A stretch of DNA of 33,232 bases from Propionibacteriaceae bacterium (GTDB taxonomy: Bacteria; Actinomycetota; Actinomycetes; Propionibacteriales; Propionibacteriaceae), in NCBI GenBank assembly GCA_031272805.1, contig JAISTC010000083.1, positions 1 to 33,232 of the forward strand, given 5' to 3'. Shown here piece by piece: positions 25,624 to 33,232 of this stretch. How positions within the stretch are numbered: the first letter of the stretch is position 1; every line of letters begins with the position of its first letter. Made by a program: the position numbers and the translations under genes. The notes below the pieces were generated by a model. That model made no database searches. It was not told the DNA's origin and was given only the letters and a program-made list of their open reading frames with translations.

Positions 25624-28044
25624 GTGATTGACGACGACGTGGACGGCCTCCTTTCGCCTGAAGATGGCGCCGGGTCCGATCTGTTCGAGCAGGACGGGCC
25701 CGGGCTGTTCGACGTGGCGCCCGAACCGCCGAAGACCAAGGCCGCCAAGGCCAAGGGCCGGCGCGGCGCCTCGGCCGACGCCACTCCCGCCGAACCCGCG
25801 GCGGCCGTGACGGAGCGCCAGCCCACCCCCGCCGAGCCGCCGCCCGCCGCCCCGGCCGGCGGACCGCGTGACGTGGTCCCGCGAGAAGCCGTCCCCGAAC
25901 CGCCGTTGGCGCTGTATCGCCGCTACCGGCCGGACGTCTTCGCGGAGGTCATCGGCCAGGAGCACGTGACGGAGCCGCTGCGGCGCGCGCTGGCCAACAA
26001 CCGCGTCAACCACGCCTACCTGTTCTCCGGGCCGCGCGGCTGCGGCAAGACGACGTCGGCGCGGATCCTGGCGCGGGCGCTGAACTGCGAGCAGGGGCCG
26101 ACGCCGGACCCGTGCGGCGAGTGCGACTCCTGCCGCGAGCTGGCGACGGGCGGGCCGGGCTCCATCGACGTGGTCGAGATCGACGCGGCCAGCCACGGCG
26201 GCGTGGACGAGGCGCGCGACCTGCGCGAGCGCGTGTTCTTCGCGCCGGTCCGGTCGCGCTACAAGGTGTACATCATCGACGAGGCCCACATGGTCACCCC
26301 CCAGGGCTTCAACGCGCTGCTCAAGGTGGTCGAGGAGCCGCCGCCCCACGTCAAGTTCATCTTCGCCACGACCGAGCCGGACAAGGTCATCGGCACGATC
26401 CGCTCGCGCACCCACCACTACCCGTTCCGCCTCGTCCCGCCGAAGGTCCTGTCGGACTACCTGGCCGGGATCTGCGCGAAGGAGGGGGTCACGGTCGAGC
26501 AGGGCGTGCTCGGGCTGGTCGTCCGGGCGGGCGGCGGGTCGGTCCGCGACTCGTTGTCGGTCCTCGACCAGTTGCTCGGCTCGGCGGGCGCCCACGGGGT
26601 CGAGTACCGGACGGCGTCGGCGCTCCTCGGCTACACGCCCGACTCGCTGCTGGACGAGTTCGTCGACGCGCTGGCGGCCGGGGACGCCCACGGGGTGTTC
26701 GCCACGGTCGACAAGGTGGTCGAGGCGGGCCAGGAGCCGCGCCGCTTCGCGGAGGACCTGTTGACCCGGCTGCGCGACCTGATCATCGCCGGGTCGGTCG
26801 AGGACGCGTTCACGAGCGGGCTGATCGAAGTGCCGGAGGACCAGGCGGAGCGGTACCGGATGCAGGCCAAGGGGCTCGGCCACGGCGAGCTGACGCGGGC
26901 GGCCGAGGTCATGGCGGCCGGGCTGACGGCGATGCGCGGGACGACGGCGCCCCGGCTGCAACTGGAGTTGATGTGCGCGCGGCTGCTGCTGCCGGGCGCG
27001 GACGCGGGCGAGCGCGGGCTGCACGCGCGGCTCGACCGGCTGGAACGGCGGCTCGGAATGATGGGTCCGGCTGACGCGGCGGGTGGCGCTGTCACGGGCG
27101 GGGCCGGCGTCACGGGCGGGGCGGCCATGGCGTCCACCGCGGCCGGGCGGCCCGACGGCCGCGCCTCCGCGGCGGGCGCGGCGGGCCCGGCGGGCCCGGC
27201 GTTGGGTCAGGCGGCCCCGGCGGGAGAGCCTGTCGCCACCGGGCCGGCGGTCTCTCCTCCGAGCCGACCGGAACCCATGCCGATGCCGCGCGTCGACCCG
27301 ATCCCGGGCGCCCCGGCGCCCGCACCCACCGCCTCGGCCGCTGCGCCCGCGTGGCCGCCCGCACCGCGTGACCCGCGTCCGGCGGCCGGCCCCAGCGTGA
27401 CGGCGCCCGCGGCGCCCTCCCCTGCCCCCGCCGCCGGCCCCGCGACGGGCGCGGGCGCGCTCGACGTGACGGAGCTGCGGCGCCACTGGCCCGCCATCCT
27501 CGAGGCCATCAAGAACCGGCGGAAGTTCACGTGGTTCGCCGTCCAGCAGGCGCAGGTGACGGATCTGACCGGCAAGCTGCTGTGGCTGACGTTCTCGAAC
27601 CCGGGCGCGCGGATGAACTTCGCGGGGCGCGGCGAGGAGGACCTCCAGGCGGTCATCGCGGAGTTGCTCGGCGCGAACGTCGTCGTGCGGTCACGCCTGG
27701 AGTCGGACCCGCCGCCGCGCGCCGAGGGCGACCTGACCGTGGTTCCCGGCAACCCCGAGGCCCGGCCCGGCCCGGCCCCGCGCGGCGGCCGGCCCGACCT
27801 CAAGGCCGTGGCCAGCCCGCCCAGCCCGGTGGCCTCCGCCCGGTCCGCCGCCGAGCCCGCCGAGCCGCCGGACGACTTCGAGGCGCCGCCGGAGGAGCCG
27901 GGGGACCCGGAGGAGGACTTCCCCGTGCCGCCGGACGTGGCGCCGGACGACCGCGTCGTGCCGCTCGCCAGCCTGGGCGAGGAAGCGGAAAAGCTCGTGG
28001 AAACCGTCTTCGACGCCGAACTGATCAGCGCAGAAGACAACTAG
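25624..28044 (+). CDS. dnaX: DNA polymerase III subunits gamma and tau
   Basis: DnaX is the clamp-loader ATPase that also ties the polymerase cores of the replisome together. The 806-residue protein has LALYRRYRPDVFAEVIGQEHV at about 94, Walker A GPRGCGKTTSA, the zinc cysteines in NCEQGPTPDPCGECDSC, Walker B IDEAHM and the sensor region. A long Pro/Ala/Gly-rich linker (about 480-610) and a tau-type C-terminal domain starting near LDVTELRRHWPAI follow, then an acidic end. The 94-residue acidic and Lys/Ala/Pro-rich N-terminal extension is unusual, since most DnaX proteins begin at the ALYRRYRP motif. A GTG at about 25873 could give the short form. The upstream start is preferred because of the TATCGT spacing. 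Confidence 0.94.
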   Translation: MIDDDVDGLLSPEDGAGSDLFEQDGPGLFDVAPEPPKTKAAKAKGRRGASADATPAEPAAAVTERQPTPAEPPPAAPAGGPRDVVPREAVPEPPLALYRRYRPDVFAEVIGQEHVTEPLRRALANNRVNHAYLFSGPRGCGKTTSARILARALNCEQGPTPDPCGECDSCRELATGGPGSIDVVEIDAASHGGVDEARDLRERVFFAPVRSRYKVYIIDEAHMVTPQGFNALLKVVEEPPPHVKFIFATTEPDKVIGTIRSRTHHYPFRLVPPKVLSDYLAGICAKEGVTVEQGVLGLVVRAGGGSVRDSLSVLDQLLGSAGAHGVEYRTASALLGYTPDSLLDEFVDALAAGDAHGVFATVDKVVEAGQEPRRFAEDLLTRLRDLIIAGSVEDAFTSGLIEVPEDQAERYRMQAKGLGHGELTRAAEVMAAGLTAMRGTTAPRLQLELMCARLLLPGADAGERGLHARLDRLERRLGMMGPADAAGGAVTGGAGVTGGAAMASTAAGRPDGRASAAGAAGPAGPALGQAAPAGEPVATGPAVSPPSRPEPMPMPRVDPIPGAPAPAPTASAAAPAWPPAPRDPRPAAGPSVTAPAAPSPAPAAGPATGAGALDVTELRRHWPAILEAIKNRRKFTWFAVQQAQVTDLTGKLLWLTFSNPGARMNFAGRGEEDLQAVIAELLGANVVVRSRLESDPPPRAEGDLTVVPGNPEARPGPAPRGGRPDLKAVASPPSPVASARSAAEPAEPPDDFEAPPEEPGDPEEDFPVPPDVAPDDRVVPLASLGEEAEKLVETVFDAELISAEDN

Positions 28045-28062
28045 CGGCGAAGGCGGGCGCAC

Positions 28063-28131
28063 GGCCGAGGTGTCAGTGGCCGCCGCCCGGACTCGTTCCT
28101 CGCCAAGGCCGCGGCCACTGACACCTCGGCC
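28063..28131. repeat. Family C palindrome between dnaX and lysC
   Basis: The arms GGCCGAGGTGTCAGTGGC and GCCACTGACACCTCGGCC match perfectly. The inner part is CGCCCGG-ACTCGTTCCTCGCC-AAGG. The element begins 19 bases after the dnaX stop and ends 3 bases before a TATGAT hexamer (28134-28139), so it occupies the place of the lysC -35 region. It could end dnaX transcription and also shape the lysC promoter. Confidence 0.9.
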
Positions 28132-28133
28132 TA

Positions 28134-28139
28134 TATGAT
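28134..28139 (+). promoter_or_regulatory. Possible -10 element of lysC
   Basis: TATGAT lies about 33 bases before the lysC ATG, directly after a family C palindrome. GGGAGGTGG follows as a ribosome-binding site, so this gene has a normal leader. No -35 is visible in the repeat. Confidence 0.4.
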
Positions 28140-28171
28140 GATCCGCGTTGTGCTCAGCTTGGGAGGTGGTT

Positions 28172-29443
28172 ATGGCGCGGGTCGTCCAGAAGTTCGGCGG
28201 GTCGTCGGTGGCGGATGCCGAATCGATCAAGCGCGTGGCGCGCCGGATCGTGGCGACGCGGAACGACGGCCACGAGGTGTGTGTCGTCATCTCCGCGATG
28301 GGCGATACGACGGACGACCTCCTCGACCTGGCCAAGCAGATCAGCCCCAACCCGCCTGGGCGTGAGCTCGACATGCTGTTGACCGCGGGCGAGCGGATGT
28401 CGGCGGCGCTGCTGGCCATGGCGATCCACGACCAGGGGGCGACGGCCGTGTCGTACACGGGCTCGCAGGCCGGTGTCATCACGACCGCCGCCCACGGCAA
28501 CGCCCGCATCATCGACATCACGCCGGGCCGGATCGAAAAGTCCCTGACCCAGGGCGACATCGTCATCGTGGCCGGGTTCCAGGGCGTGGCCCAGGACACG
28601 AAGGACGTCACGACGCTCGGCCGGGGCGCGTCCGACACGACCGCCGTGGCGCTGGCCGCCGCCCTCGGCGCGGCGTACTGCGAGATCTACACGGATGTCG
28701 ACGGCGTGTTCACGGCCGACCCCCGCCTCGTGCCCAGCGCCCGGCGGATCCCCCACATCTGCTACGAGGAGATGCTCGAGCTGGCGGCCAACGGCGCCAA
28801 GGTCCTCCACCTGCGCTGCGTCGAGTACGCCCGCCGCGAACACGTCCCCGTCCACGTCCGCTCCAGCTTTTCCGACCAACCCGGGACATGGGTGGCCGAC
28901 GTCACCGAGGAACCAGGAGGAACCATGGAAGCCGCCCTCATCACCGGCGTGGCCCACGATCTCAGCGAGGCCAAGATCACGGTCGTCGGCGTGCCCGACC
29001 AGGTCGGCAAGGCGGCGCGGGTCTTCAACGCGCTGGGCGAGGCCGACATCAACATCGACATGATCGTCCAGAACGCCTCGGTCTCCGACGCGACGACGGC
29101 CATCACGTTCACCCTGCCCGACGCCGACCGGCCCACGGCGATCGAGGCGCTGCGCGCCATCCAGGCGGAGATCGGCTTCCAGGACATCATCTACAACGAC
29201 CAGATCGGCAAGGTGTCGGTCATCGGCGTCGGCATGCGGTCGCACCCCGGCGTGACCGCCCGCTTCTTCACGGCCCTGGCCGAGGCGGGCGTCAACATCG
29301 GCATGATCGCCACGTCGGAAATCCGCATCTCCGTCGTGGTCGACGAGGCGGACGTGCCCGCCGCCGTCCGCGCCGCGCACACGGCCTTCGGCCTGGACTC
29401 CGAGTCCGGCGAAGCGGTCGTCTACGCAGGCACCGGGCGCTAG
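28172..29443 (+). CDS. lysC: Aspartate kinase, alpha subunit
   Basis: LysC phosphorylates L-aspartate, the first step to lysine, threonine, methionine and diaminopimelate. The 423-residue protein has the kinase motif KFGGSSVAD (7-15), the [12 protein letters not shown] and [14 protein letters not shown] segments, [13 protein letters not shown], and two ACT regulatory domains (about 265-340 and 345-415) that normally bind lysine and threonine. The ATG at 28172 has GGGAGGTGG upstream and matches the family N-terminus. An internal start gives the beta subunit. asd, its usual partner, lies at 9266-10294. In relatives ybaB and recR often lie between dnaX and lysC; here there is only a repeat. The stop codon overlaps that of the convergent gene. 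Confidence 0.97.
   Translation: MARVVQKFGGSSVADAESIKRVARRIVATRNDGHEVCVVISAMGDTTDDLLDLAKQISPNPPGRELDMLLTAGERMSAALLAMAIHDQGATAVSYTGSQAGVITTAAHGNARIIDITPGRIEKSLTQGDIVIVAGFQGVAQDTKDVTTLGRGASDTTAVALAAALGAAYCEIYTDVDGVFTADPRLVPSARRIPHICYEEMLELAANGAKVLHLRCVEYARREHVPVHVRSSFSDQPGTWVADVTEEPGGTMEAALITGVAHDLSEAKITVVGVPDQVGKAARVFNALGEADINIDMIVQNASVSDATTAITFTLPDADRPTAIEALRAIQAEIGFQDIIYNDQIGKVSVIGVGMRSHPGVTARFFTALAEAGVNIGMIATSEIRISVVVDEADVPAAVRAAHTAFGLDSESGEAVVYAGTGR
28925..29443 (+). CDS. lysC: Aspartate kinase, beta subunit (internal in-frame start)
   Basis: An in-frame ATG at 28925, codon 252 of lysC, is preceded by AGGAGG at the right distance. The 172-residue product ([18 protein letters not shown]...) consists of the two ACT domains. 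Corynebacterium glutamicum and Bacillus subtilis make a beta subunit in the same way, and the alpha2beta2 enzyme senses lysine and threonine through it. The strong ribosome-binding site inside the coding sequence supports its use here. Confidence 0.8.
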   Translation: MEAALITGVAHDLSEAKITVVGVPDQVGKAARVFNALGEADINIDMIVQNASVSDATTAITFTLPDADRPTAIEALRAIQAEIGFQDIIYNDQIGKVSVIGVGMRSHPGVTARFFTALAEAGVNIGMIATSEIRISVVVDEADVPAAVRAAHTAFGLDSESGEAVVYAGTGR

Positions 29444-30189
29444 TCCGCGTCGGGCTCTGCCTCTGTCGCCTTCTTCAGGGCCGCCACGTCGGCGCCGAGG
29501 TTGGCCACGACCAGCGAGCTGGCCAGGAAGAACACGCCGAGCAGGACGCCGCCGAGCAGCGCGCCGACGGAGAAGACGAACTTGCTGAAGCCTTGGAGCA
29601 GCTCGGCGCCGTAGATGCTGAAGCCGCCCTGGGCCGCCCAGATGAAGCCGATGAGGCCGCCTAGGACGCCGATGACGAATCCGGCCACGCCGACCCAGCG
29701 CAGCGCCGTGACCCACGTCGGCCCGTCGGCCAGCCGGGACTGGAGCCGCTGGCCGAACGGCGGGCCGGCCGGCTGCGGCGGCGGGGCCGTGACGGGCGCG
29801 TAGCCGGGCGGGTAGGCACCCGGCACGGGCCCCGTGACGTTGGGGACCGGGCCGGTGGCGTTGGGAATGGGCCCCGTCACGTTCGGGTCGGGGTAGCCGT
29901 AGGGCGCCTGGGGGTTGGCGCTGTACTGGGCCGCGTACGGCGACGGCGGGTACGACACGGCCGGAGCGGGCGGAGCGGCCGCGGCGGGCGGGGGCGTCGG
30001 GGCGGCCGTCGGCACGATGAAGGGTGGCGGCGCAGCGGGCGCCGGGCTGGGCGCACCCGTCGGCACGGCGGTCCCAGGCGACGCGGGGCCGGGGGCCGCA
30101 AAGTCGGGCTGGCCGGGCGGGGGCGGTACGGGCGAGGCGGGGCCCGCCGGGACGGGGCCGGAGGAATAGGCGTCGGGTGTCGTGGTCAT
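29440..30189 (-). CDS. Pro-rich membrane protein
   Basis: This 249-residue protein has a long low-complexity N-terminal half rich in Pro, Ala and Gly (about 1-150), including [22 protein letters not shown], which comes from a roughly 24-base tandem repeat. Two hydrophobic segments follow ([22 protein letters not shown] and [22 protein letters not shown]), then a short charged tail ([16 protein letters not shown]). Both membrane helices are near the C-terminus and the Pro-rich part is probably cytoplasmic. I recognise no family. ATG with GGGAGG upstream. Its TAG and the TAG of lysC lie in the same CTAG, so the convergent genes leave no room for a terminator between them. Confidence 0.75.
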   Translation of the reverse strand: MTTTPDAYSSGPVPAGPASPVPPPPGQPDFAAPGPASPGTAVPTGAPSPAPAAPPPFIVPTAAPTPPPAAAAPPAPAVSYPPSPYAAQYSANPQAPYGYPDPNVTGPIPNATGPVPNVTGPVPGAYPPGYAPVTAPPPQPAGPPFGQRLQSRLADGPTWVTALRWVGVAGFVIGVLGGLIGFIWAAQGGFSIYGAELLQGFSKFVFSVGALLGGVLLGVFFLASSLVVANLGADVAALKKATEAEPDAD

Positions 30190-30223
30190 CGTGCCTCCCA
30201 GAGGTCGGGCTCTCCGCTGGGTC

Positions 30224-30229
30224 AGTATA
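30224..30229 (-). promoter_or_regulatory. Possible -10 element of the Pro-rich membrane-protein gene
   Basis: On the minus strand TATACT lies about 35 bases before the ATG, with GGGAGG in between as a ribosome-binding site. The -35 is weak. Confidence 0.4.
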
Positions 30230-30256
30230 TGGGGTCTCAGGGACTATCCCCCTCCG

Positions 30257-30414
30257 TCATCCTGCGCGGAGGTGGCCCAGGGCCGAGGAACGAGGCCCAC
30301 GCCACCGGAGTCGCAGGATCTGCCCGATACCTTCCATCTTGGTGACGGGTAGATCCTGCGACTCCGGCGCTGGCGCGCCTTCGCGCAGGATGACGTTCCG
30401 GCGCGCAGGATGAC
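30257..30414. repeat. Two family B palindromes after prs
   Basis: The long form at 30257-30326 has GTCATCCTGCGCGGAGG, a loop with GGGCCGAGGAACGAGGCCC, and GAGTCGCAGGATCTGCCCG. The short form at 30344-30385 is inverted (GGGTAGATCCTGCGACTCC ... CGCGCAGGATGAC). An extra right arm, GCGCGCAGGATGAC, follows at about 30401-30414. They fill the gap between the start of the Pro-rich protein gene and the prs stop. Confidence 0.85.
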
Positions 30415-30422
30415 CGCGGGGC

Positions 30423-31472
30423 CTACTTCTTCTTGCGCGCCCGCTTGGCGGCGGCGCGTTCGGCCGCCGGGGAGTCGATCAAGCGGTCGGCCCGCTTGTG
30501 CTGCTCGGACAGGATGGCGGCGACGGAGCCCTCCTCGAACACGGCCTCGATCGCCTGGGCCAGCATGGGCGCGATCGACAGGACGGTCAGCTTGTCGATC
30601 ATCTTCTCGCGCGGGATCGGCAGCGTGTTCGTCACGATGACCTCCTCGAACGCGCTGCGCTGCAGCCGGTCGATGGCCGCGCCGGACAGCACGGGGTGCG
30701 TGGCCGCGCCGATGACCCGGGCCGCGCCCTCCTGGCGCAGCGCGTCGGCCGCCAGGCAGATCGTCCCGCCCGTGTCGATCATGTCGTCCACCAGCAAACA
30801 CGTCTTGCCGACCACGTTGCCGACCACCTCGTGGACCTTGACCGTGTTCGCCACGTTCGGGTCACGCCGCTTGTGGATGATCGCGATGGGGCAGCCGAGC
30901 CGGTCGGACCACATGTCCGTCGTCTTGACGCGCCCGGCGTCCGGCGACACGATCACGAGGTCGTCCAGCTCGTACTTCGACTCGACGTAGTCGGCCAGGA
31001 TCGGCAGCCCGTACAGGTGGTCGACCGGGCCGGAGAAGAAGCCCTGGATCTGGGCCGCGTGGAGGTCGATCGACATGATCCGCGTCGCGCCCGCCGCCGC
31101 GTACAGGTCGGCCACGAGCCGGGCCGAGATCGGCTCGCGGCCCGCGTGCTTCTTGTCCTGGCGCGCGTACGGGTAGAACGGGCAGACGACCGTGATCCGC
31201 TTGGCGGACGCCCGCTTCAGCGCGTCGACCATGATGAGCTGCTCCATCAGCCAGTCGTTGACCGGCGCCACGTGGGCCTGGATGACGAAGGCGTCGCAGC
31301 CGCGCACCGACTCCTCGAAGCGGACGTAGATTTCCGAGTTGGCGTAGGTCTCGAAGCGGGTCGGCACGAGGTCGCAGCCCAGGATCTGGGCGATCTCGTT
31401 CGCGAGGACCGGATGCGACCGACCCGCGAACAACATGAGGTGCTTGACGTCGCGTTTGGTCAGGTCGCTCAT
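30423..31472 (-). CDS. prs: Ribose-phosphate pyrophosphokinase
   Basis: Prs makes PRPP from ribose-5-phosphate and ATP for nucleotide, histidine, tryptophan and NAD synthesis. The 349-residue protein has the flexible-loop motif CPFYPYARQDKKHAGREPIS (97-116), the metal-binding SIDLHAAQIQGFF (134-146), SPDAGRVKTT, catalytic K201/R203 in IIHKRRD, and the PRPP loop VDDMIDTGGT (228-237). The last ~25 residues are a basic extension (ERAAAKRARKKK). ATG with AGGAG nine bases upstream, placed around the glmU stop. The glmU-prs order is conserved across actinobacteria. Confidence 0.97.
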   Translation of the reverse strand: MSDLTKRDVKHLMLFAGRSHPVLANEIAQILGCDLVPTRFETYANSEIYVRFEESVRGCDAFVIQAHVAPVNDWLMEQLIMVDALKRASAKRITVVCPFYPYARQDKKHAGREPISARLVADLYAAAGATRIMSIDLHAAQIQGFFSGPVDHLYGLPILADYVESKYELDDLVIVSPDAGRVKTTDMWSDRLGCPIAIIHKRRDPNVANTVKVHEVVGNVVGKTCLLVDDMIDTGGTICLAADALRQEGAARVIGAATHPVLSGAAIDRLQRSAFEEVIVTNTLPIPREKMIDKLTVLSIAPMLAQAIEAVFEEGSVAAILSEQHKRADRLIDSPAAERAAAKRARKKK

Positions 31473-31477
31473 TCCAT

Positions 31478-33037
31478 TTACTCCTTGGACGCGGTGGCAG
31501 GGGGGATGGGCGCCTCGCCGGCCGGCGATCCCGGGGCGGGCAGGGTGGTTGGGGTGGTTGGGGCAGGGGTGGCGTCGGCCGCTGGGGTGGTCACGCCGTC
31601 AGCACCGAGCGCCGCCGCAGCGGCTTCTGCGGCTGCGGCGGACGCCGTGCCGGGCCGGCGCCGGGCGGTCCAGCCGGGGATATTGCGCTGGCGGCCGCGG
31701 GCGACCGCCAACTCGCCCGCCCCGACCGGCCCCGTGATGGCGGAGCCGGCCGCGACGTACGCGCCGTCCCCGACCGCCACGGGGGCGATGAGGACGGCAT
31801 CGGAGCCGATGAAGGAGTGCGACCCGACCGTGGTCTGGGACTTCGTGACGCCGTCGAAGTTGGCGAAGATCGTGCCGGCGCCGATGTTCGTCCCCTCGCC
31901 CAGGACGGCGTCGCCGCAATAGGTCAGATGCGGGACCTTCGTCCCGGCGCCGATCCGGGCGTTCTTCGTCTCCACGAACGCGCCGATCTTGCCGTCGGGG
32001 CCCAACTCGGTCCCCGGCCGCAGGTAGGAGAACGGGCCGACCGTCGCCCCGGCGCCGATGACCGCGAGCGTGGCCTCGGTCCGCAGGACGTGGGCCCCCT
32101 CGCCGACCTCGACGTCCGTCAGGCGCGTGCCCGGGCCGACGACCGCGCCCTCGCCGACGGTCGTGGCGCCGCGCAGGACCGTATCGGGCCACACCTCCAC
32201 GTCGGGCGCGAGCGAGACGGACTTGTCGATCCACGTCGTGGCGGGATCGATGACCGTCACGCCGGCCAGCATCCAGTCGCGCACGATCCGGCGGTTCATC
32301 TCCCGGTTGAGGTTGGCGAGCTGGACCCGGTCGTTGACGCCCATCGTCTGCCACGTGTCGGGCTCGATCTGCGCGCCGACCCGGCGGCCGATGGACCGGG
32401 CGTAGGCCACGATGTCGGTCAGGAGGAGCTCGCCCTGCGCGTTGTCGGCCTTGAGGTGGGCCAGGCCGTCGCGCAGCGTGTCCGCGTCGAAGACGTAGAT
32501 GCCGGCGTTGATCTCGCGGATGGCGCGCTGGTCGTCGTCGGCGTCACGCTGTTCGACGATGGCCTCGACGACCTCGCCGTCGCGCACGATCCGGCCGTAG
32601 CCGGTCGGGTCGTCGACGACCGCGGTCAGGACGGTCACGGCGTTGCCGTCCTCGCGGTGGGCGGCGAGGAGGTCGGTCAGGGCCCGGCCGGTCAGCAGGG
32701 GGACGTCGCCGTACGTCACGACGATCTCGCCCGTGACGTCGCCGAGCGCGTCGAGCCCGCACTGGACCGCGTGACCCGTCCCCAACGGGGTGTCCTGGAG
32801 GGCGCGGATGGCGGTCGGGGCGATGTCGTCGAGGTGGGCCTCGACCTGGTCGCGCATCTGGCCGACGACGACCACGAGCCGCTCCGGCTGGACGGACACG
32901 GCGGCGTCGAGGGCCCACGTCAGCAGGGACCGGCCGCCGATCTGATGCAGCAGCTTGGACTTCGCGGACTTCATCCGCGTTCCGCCCCCGGCGGCCAACA
33001 CGATGACCGCCGCCACCCCGGCCGGCCACTCAGCCAA
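31478..33037 (-). CDS. glmU: Bifunctional GlmU (UDP-GlcNAc pyrophosphorylase / GlcN-1-P acetyltransferase)
   Basis: GlmU makes UDP-N-acetylglucosamine for peptidoglycan. The 519-residue protein has the nucleotidyl domain with LAAGGGTRMKSAKSKLLHQI (14-33), LGTGHAVQCGL, YGDVPLL and the EQRDADD segment. A left-handed beta-helix acetyltransferase domain (about 255-455) includes GPFSYLRPGTELG, FVETKNARIG, YCGDAVLGEG and NIGAGTIFANFDG. The tail of about 50 residues is Ala/Pro/Thr-rich. A TTG at 33037 is proposed as start because GGGGAGGG lies about five bases before it and LAAGGGTRM then falls at the usual distance. A GTG eight codons further is possible. prs follows after five bases. Confidence 0.94.
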   Translation of the reverse strand: MAEWPAGVAAVIVLAAGGGTRMKSAKSKLLHQIGGRSLLTWALDAAVSVQPERLVVVVGQMRDQVEAHLDDIAPTAIRALQDTPLGTGHAVQCGLDALGDVTGEIVVTYGDVPLLTGRALTDLLAAHREDGNAVTVLTAVVDDPTGYGRIVRDGEVVEAIVEQRDADDDQRAIREINAGIYVFDADTLRDGLAHLKADNAQGELLLTDIVAYARSIGRRVGAQIEPDTWQTMGVNDRVQLANLNREMNRRIVRDWMLAGVTVIDPATTWIDKSVSLAPDVEVWPDTVLRGATTVGEGAVVGPGTRLTDVEVGEGAHVLRTEATLAVIGAGATVGPFSYLRPGTELGPDGKIGAFVETKNARIGAGTKVPHLTYCGDAVLGEGTNIGAGTIFANFDGVTKSQTTVGSHSFIGSDAVLIAPVAVGDGAYVAAGSAITGPVGAGELAVARGRQRNIPGWTARRRPGTASAAAAEAAAAALGADGVTTPAADATPAPTTPTTLPAPGSPAGEAPIPPATASKE

Positions 33038-33089
33038 TGAACCCTCCCCTAGTCGCACGGCACCCGCGGCCACGCGCGTGGCCACGGCG

Positions 33090-33168
33090 CTCCCCGGGTA
33101 GGAGTCGAACCTACTTCGCTAATCCTGATTCAAAGTCAGGCGGGCCCTGCCGGAAGACCAACCGGGGA
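33090..33168 (-). tRNA. tRNA-Gln (anticodon UUG)
   Basis: On the minus strand a 7-bp acceptor stem TCCCCGG/CCGGGGA with discriminator G, an anticodon arm CCTGA-CTTTGAA-TCAGG (anticodon TTG), and a T arm GTAGG-TTCGACT-CCTAC are all perfect. The D arm (GGTC-TTCCGGCAG-GGCC) and the 9-base variable region are somewhat unusual, giving 79 bases. No CCA is encoded. A tRNA-Gln next to glmU is common in actinobacteria. Confidence 0.88.
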
Positions 33169-33181
33169 TCGGACGCCGCCT

Positions 33182-33187
33182 ACTCTA
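33182..33187 (-). promoter_or_regulatory. Possible -10 element of the tRNA-Gln promoter
   Basis: On the minus strand TAGAGT lies 13 bases before the first base of the tRNA, a fitting distance for a short 5' leader. The -35 is not clear. The remaining bases to the window end show nothing else. Confidence 0.35.
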
Positions 33188-33232
33188 CTTGCCCGACTCG
33201 AGCCTTGGCACCTTGAGCCATCCGCCGGGGGC

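Noticed and set aside
24889..27486. An 865-codon open frame on the minus strand over dnaX and the end of the decarboxylase
   Set aside because: Antisense to certain genes with an Arg/Ala-biased composition; no ribosome-binding site or domain.

Overview
This is a high-GC window (by eye around 70 percent) from an actinomycete (Actinomycetota). The evidence is gene content: a mycothione reductase (mycothiol users only), a dnaK-grpE-dnaJ-hspR operon with an HAIR operator, the 33-residue ribosomal protein bS22, a DUF2510 membrane protein, a fused CobA-HemD protein, a lysC with an internal start for its beta subunit, and several promoters that look leaderless. The genus cannot be fixed. A sodium-pump decarboxylase module hints at a facultative or anaerobic, perhaps propionibacteria-like lifestyle, but that is inference.

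Layout. 1-3529 (+): 3' part of an MprF/LPG-synthase-type membrane protein, an array of palindromic repeats, ispE, and a DUF2510 protein. 3552-11419 (-): mycothione reductase, a histidine phosphatase overlapping cobA-hemD, bS22, a DnaQ-like exonuclease, proC overlapping asd, and a glycerophosphodiester phosphodiesterase. 11743-15712 (+): an unrecognised protein, tatD overlapping rsmA, and a CCA-adding enzyme. 15738-17955 (-): a Pro/Tyr-rich membrane protein and an RhtA-type exporter. 18279-22614 (+): the heat-shock operon. 23372-25423 (+): a three-gene membrane/biotin module of a Na+-translocating decarboxylase, without its carboxyltransferase. 25624-29443 (+): dnaX and lysC. 29440-33168 (-): a Pro-rich membrane protein, prs, glmU and a tRNA-Gln.

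How the genes connect. lysC, asd and rhtA belong to aspartate-family amino-acid synthesis and export, although they are dispersed. HspR at the end of the heat-shock operon should repress that operon through the HAIR box before dnaK. glmU and prs form one transcription unit. The tRNA has no encoded CCA, and the CCA-adding enzyme that would complete it is also here.

The most unusual part is the intergenic DNA. At least three families of palindromic repeats (called A, B and C here), plus a related element inside a gene, fill almost every long gap. A and B have the same termini (GTCATCC...GGATC) but different cores. The long form of B and family C share the same 11-base loop word, CGAGGAACGAG. 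In one place a B element sits exactly within the loop of a C element. This suggests a modular, possibly mobile, palindrome system. A second recurrent pattern is a TANNNT hexamer exactly 7 bases before the start codon of six different genes.
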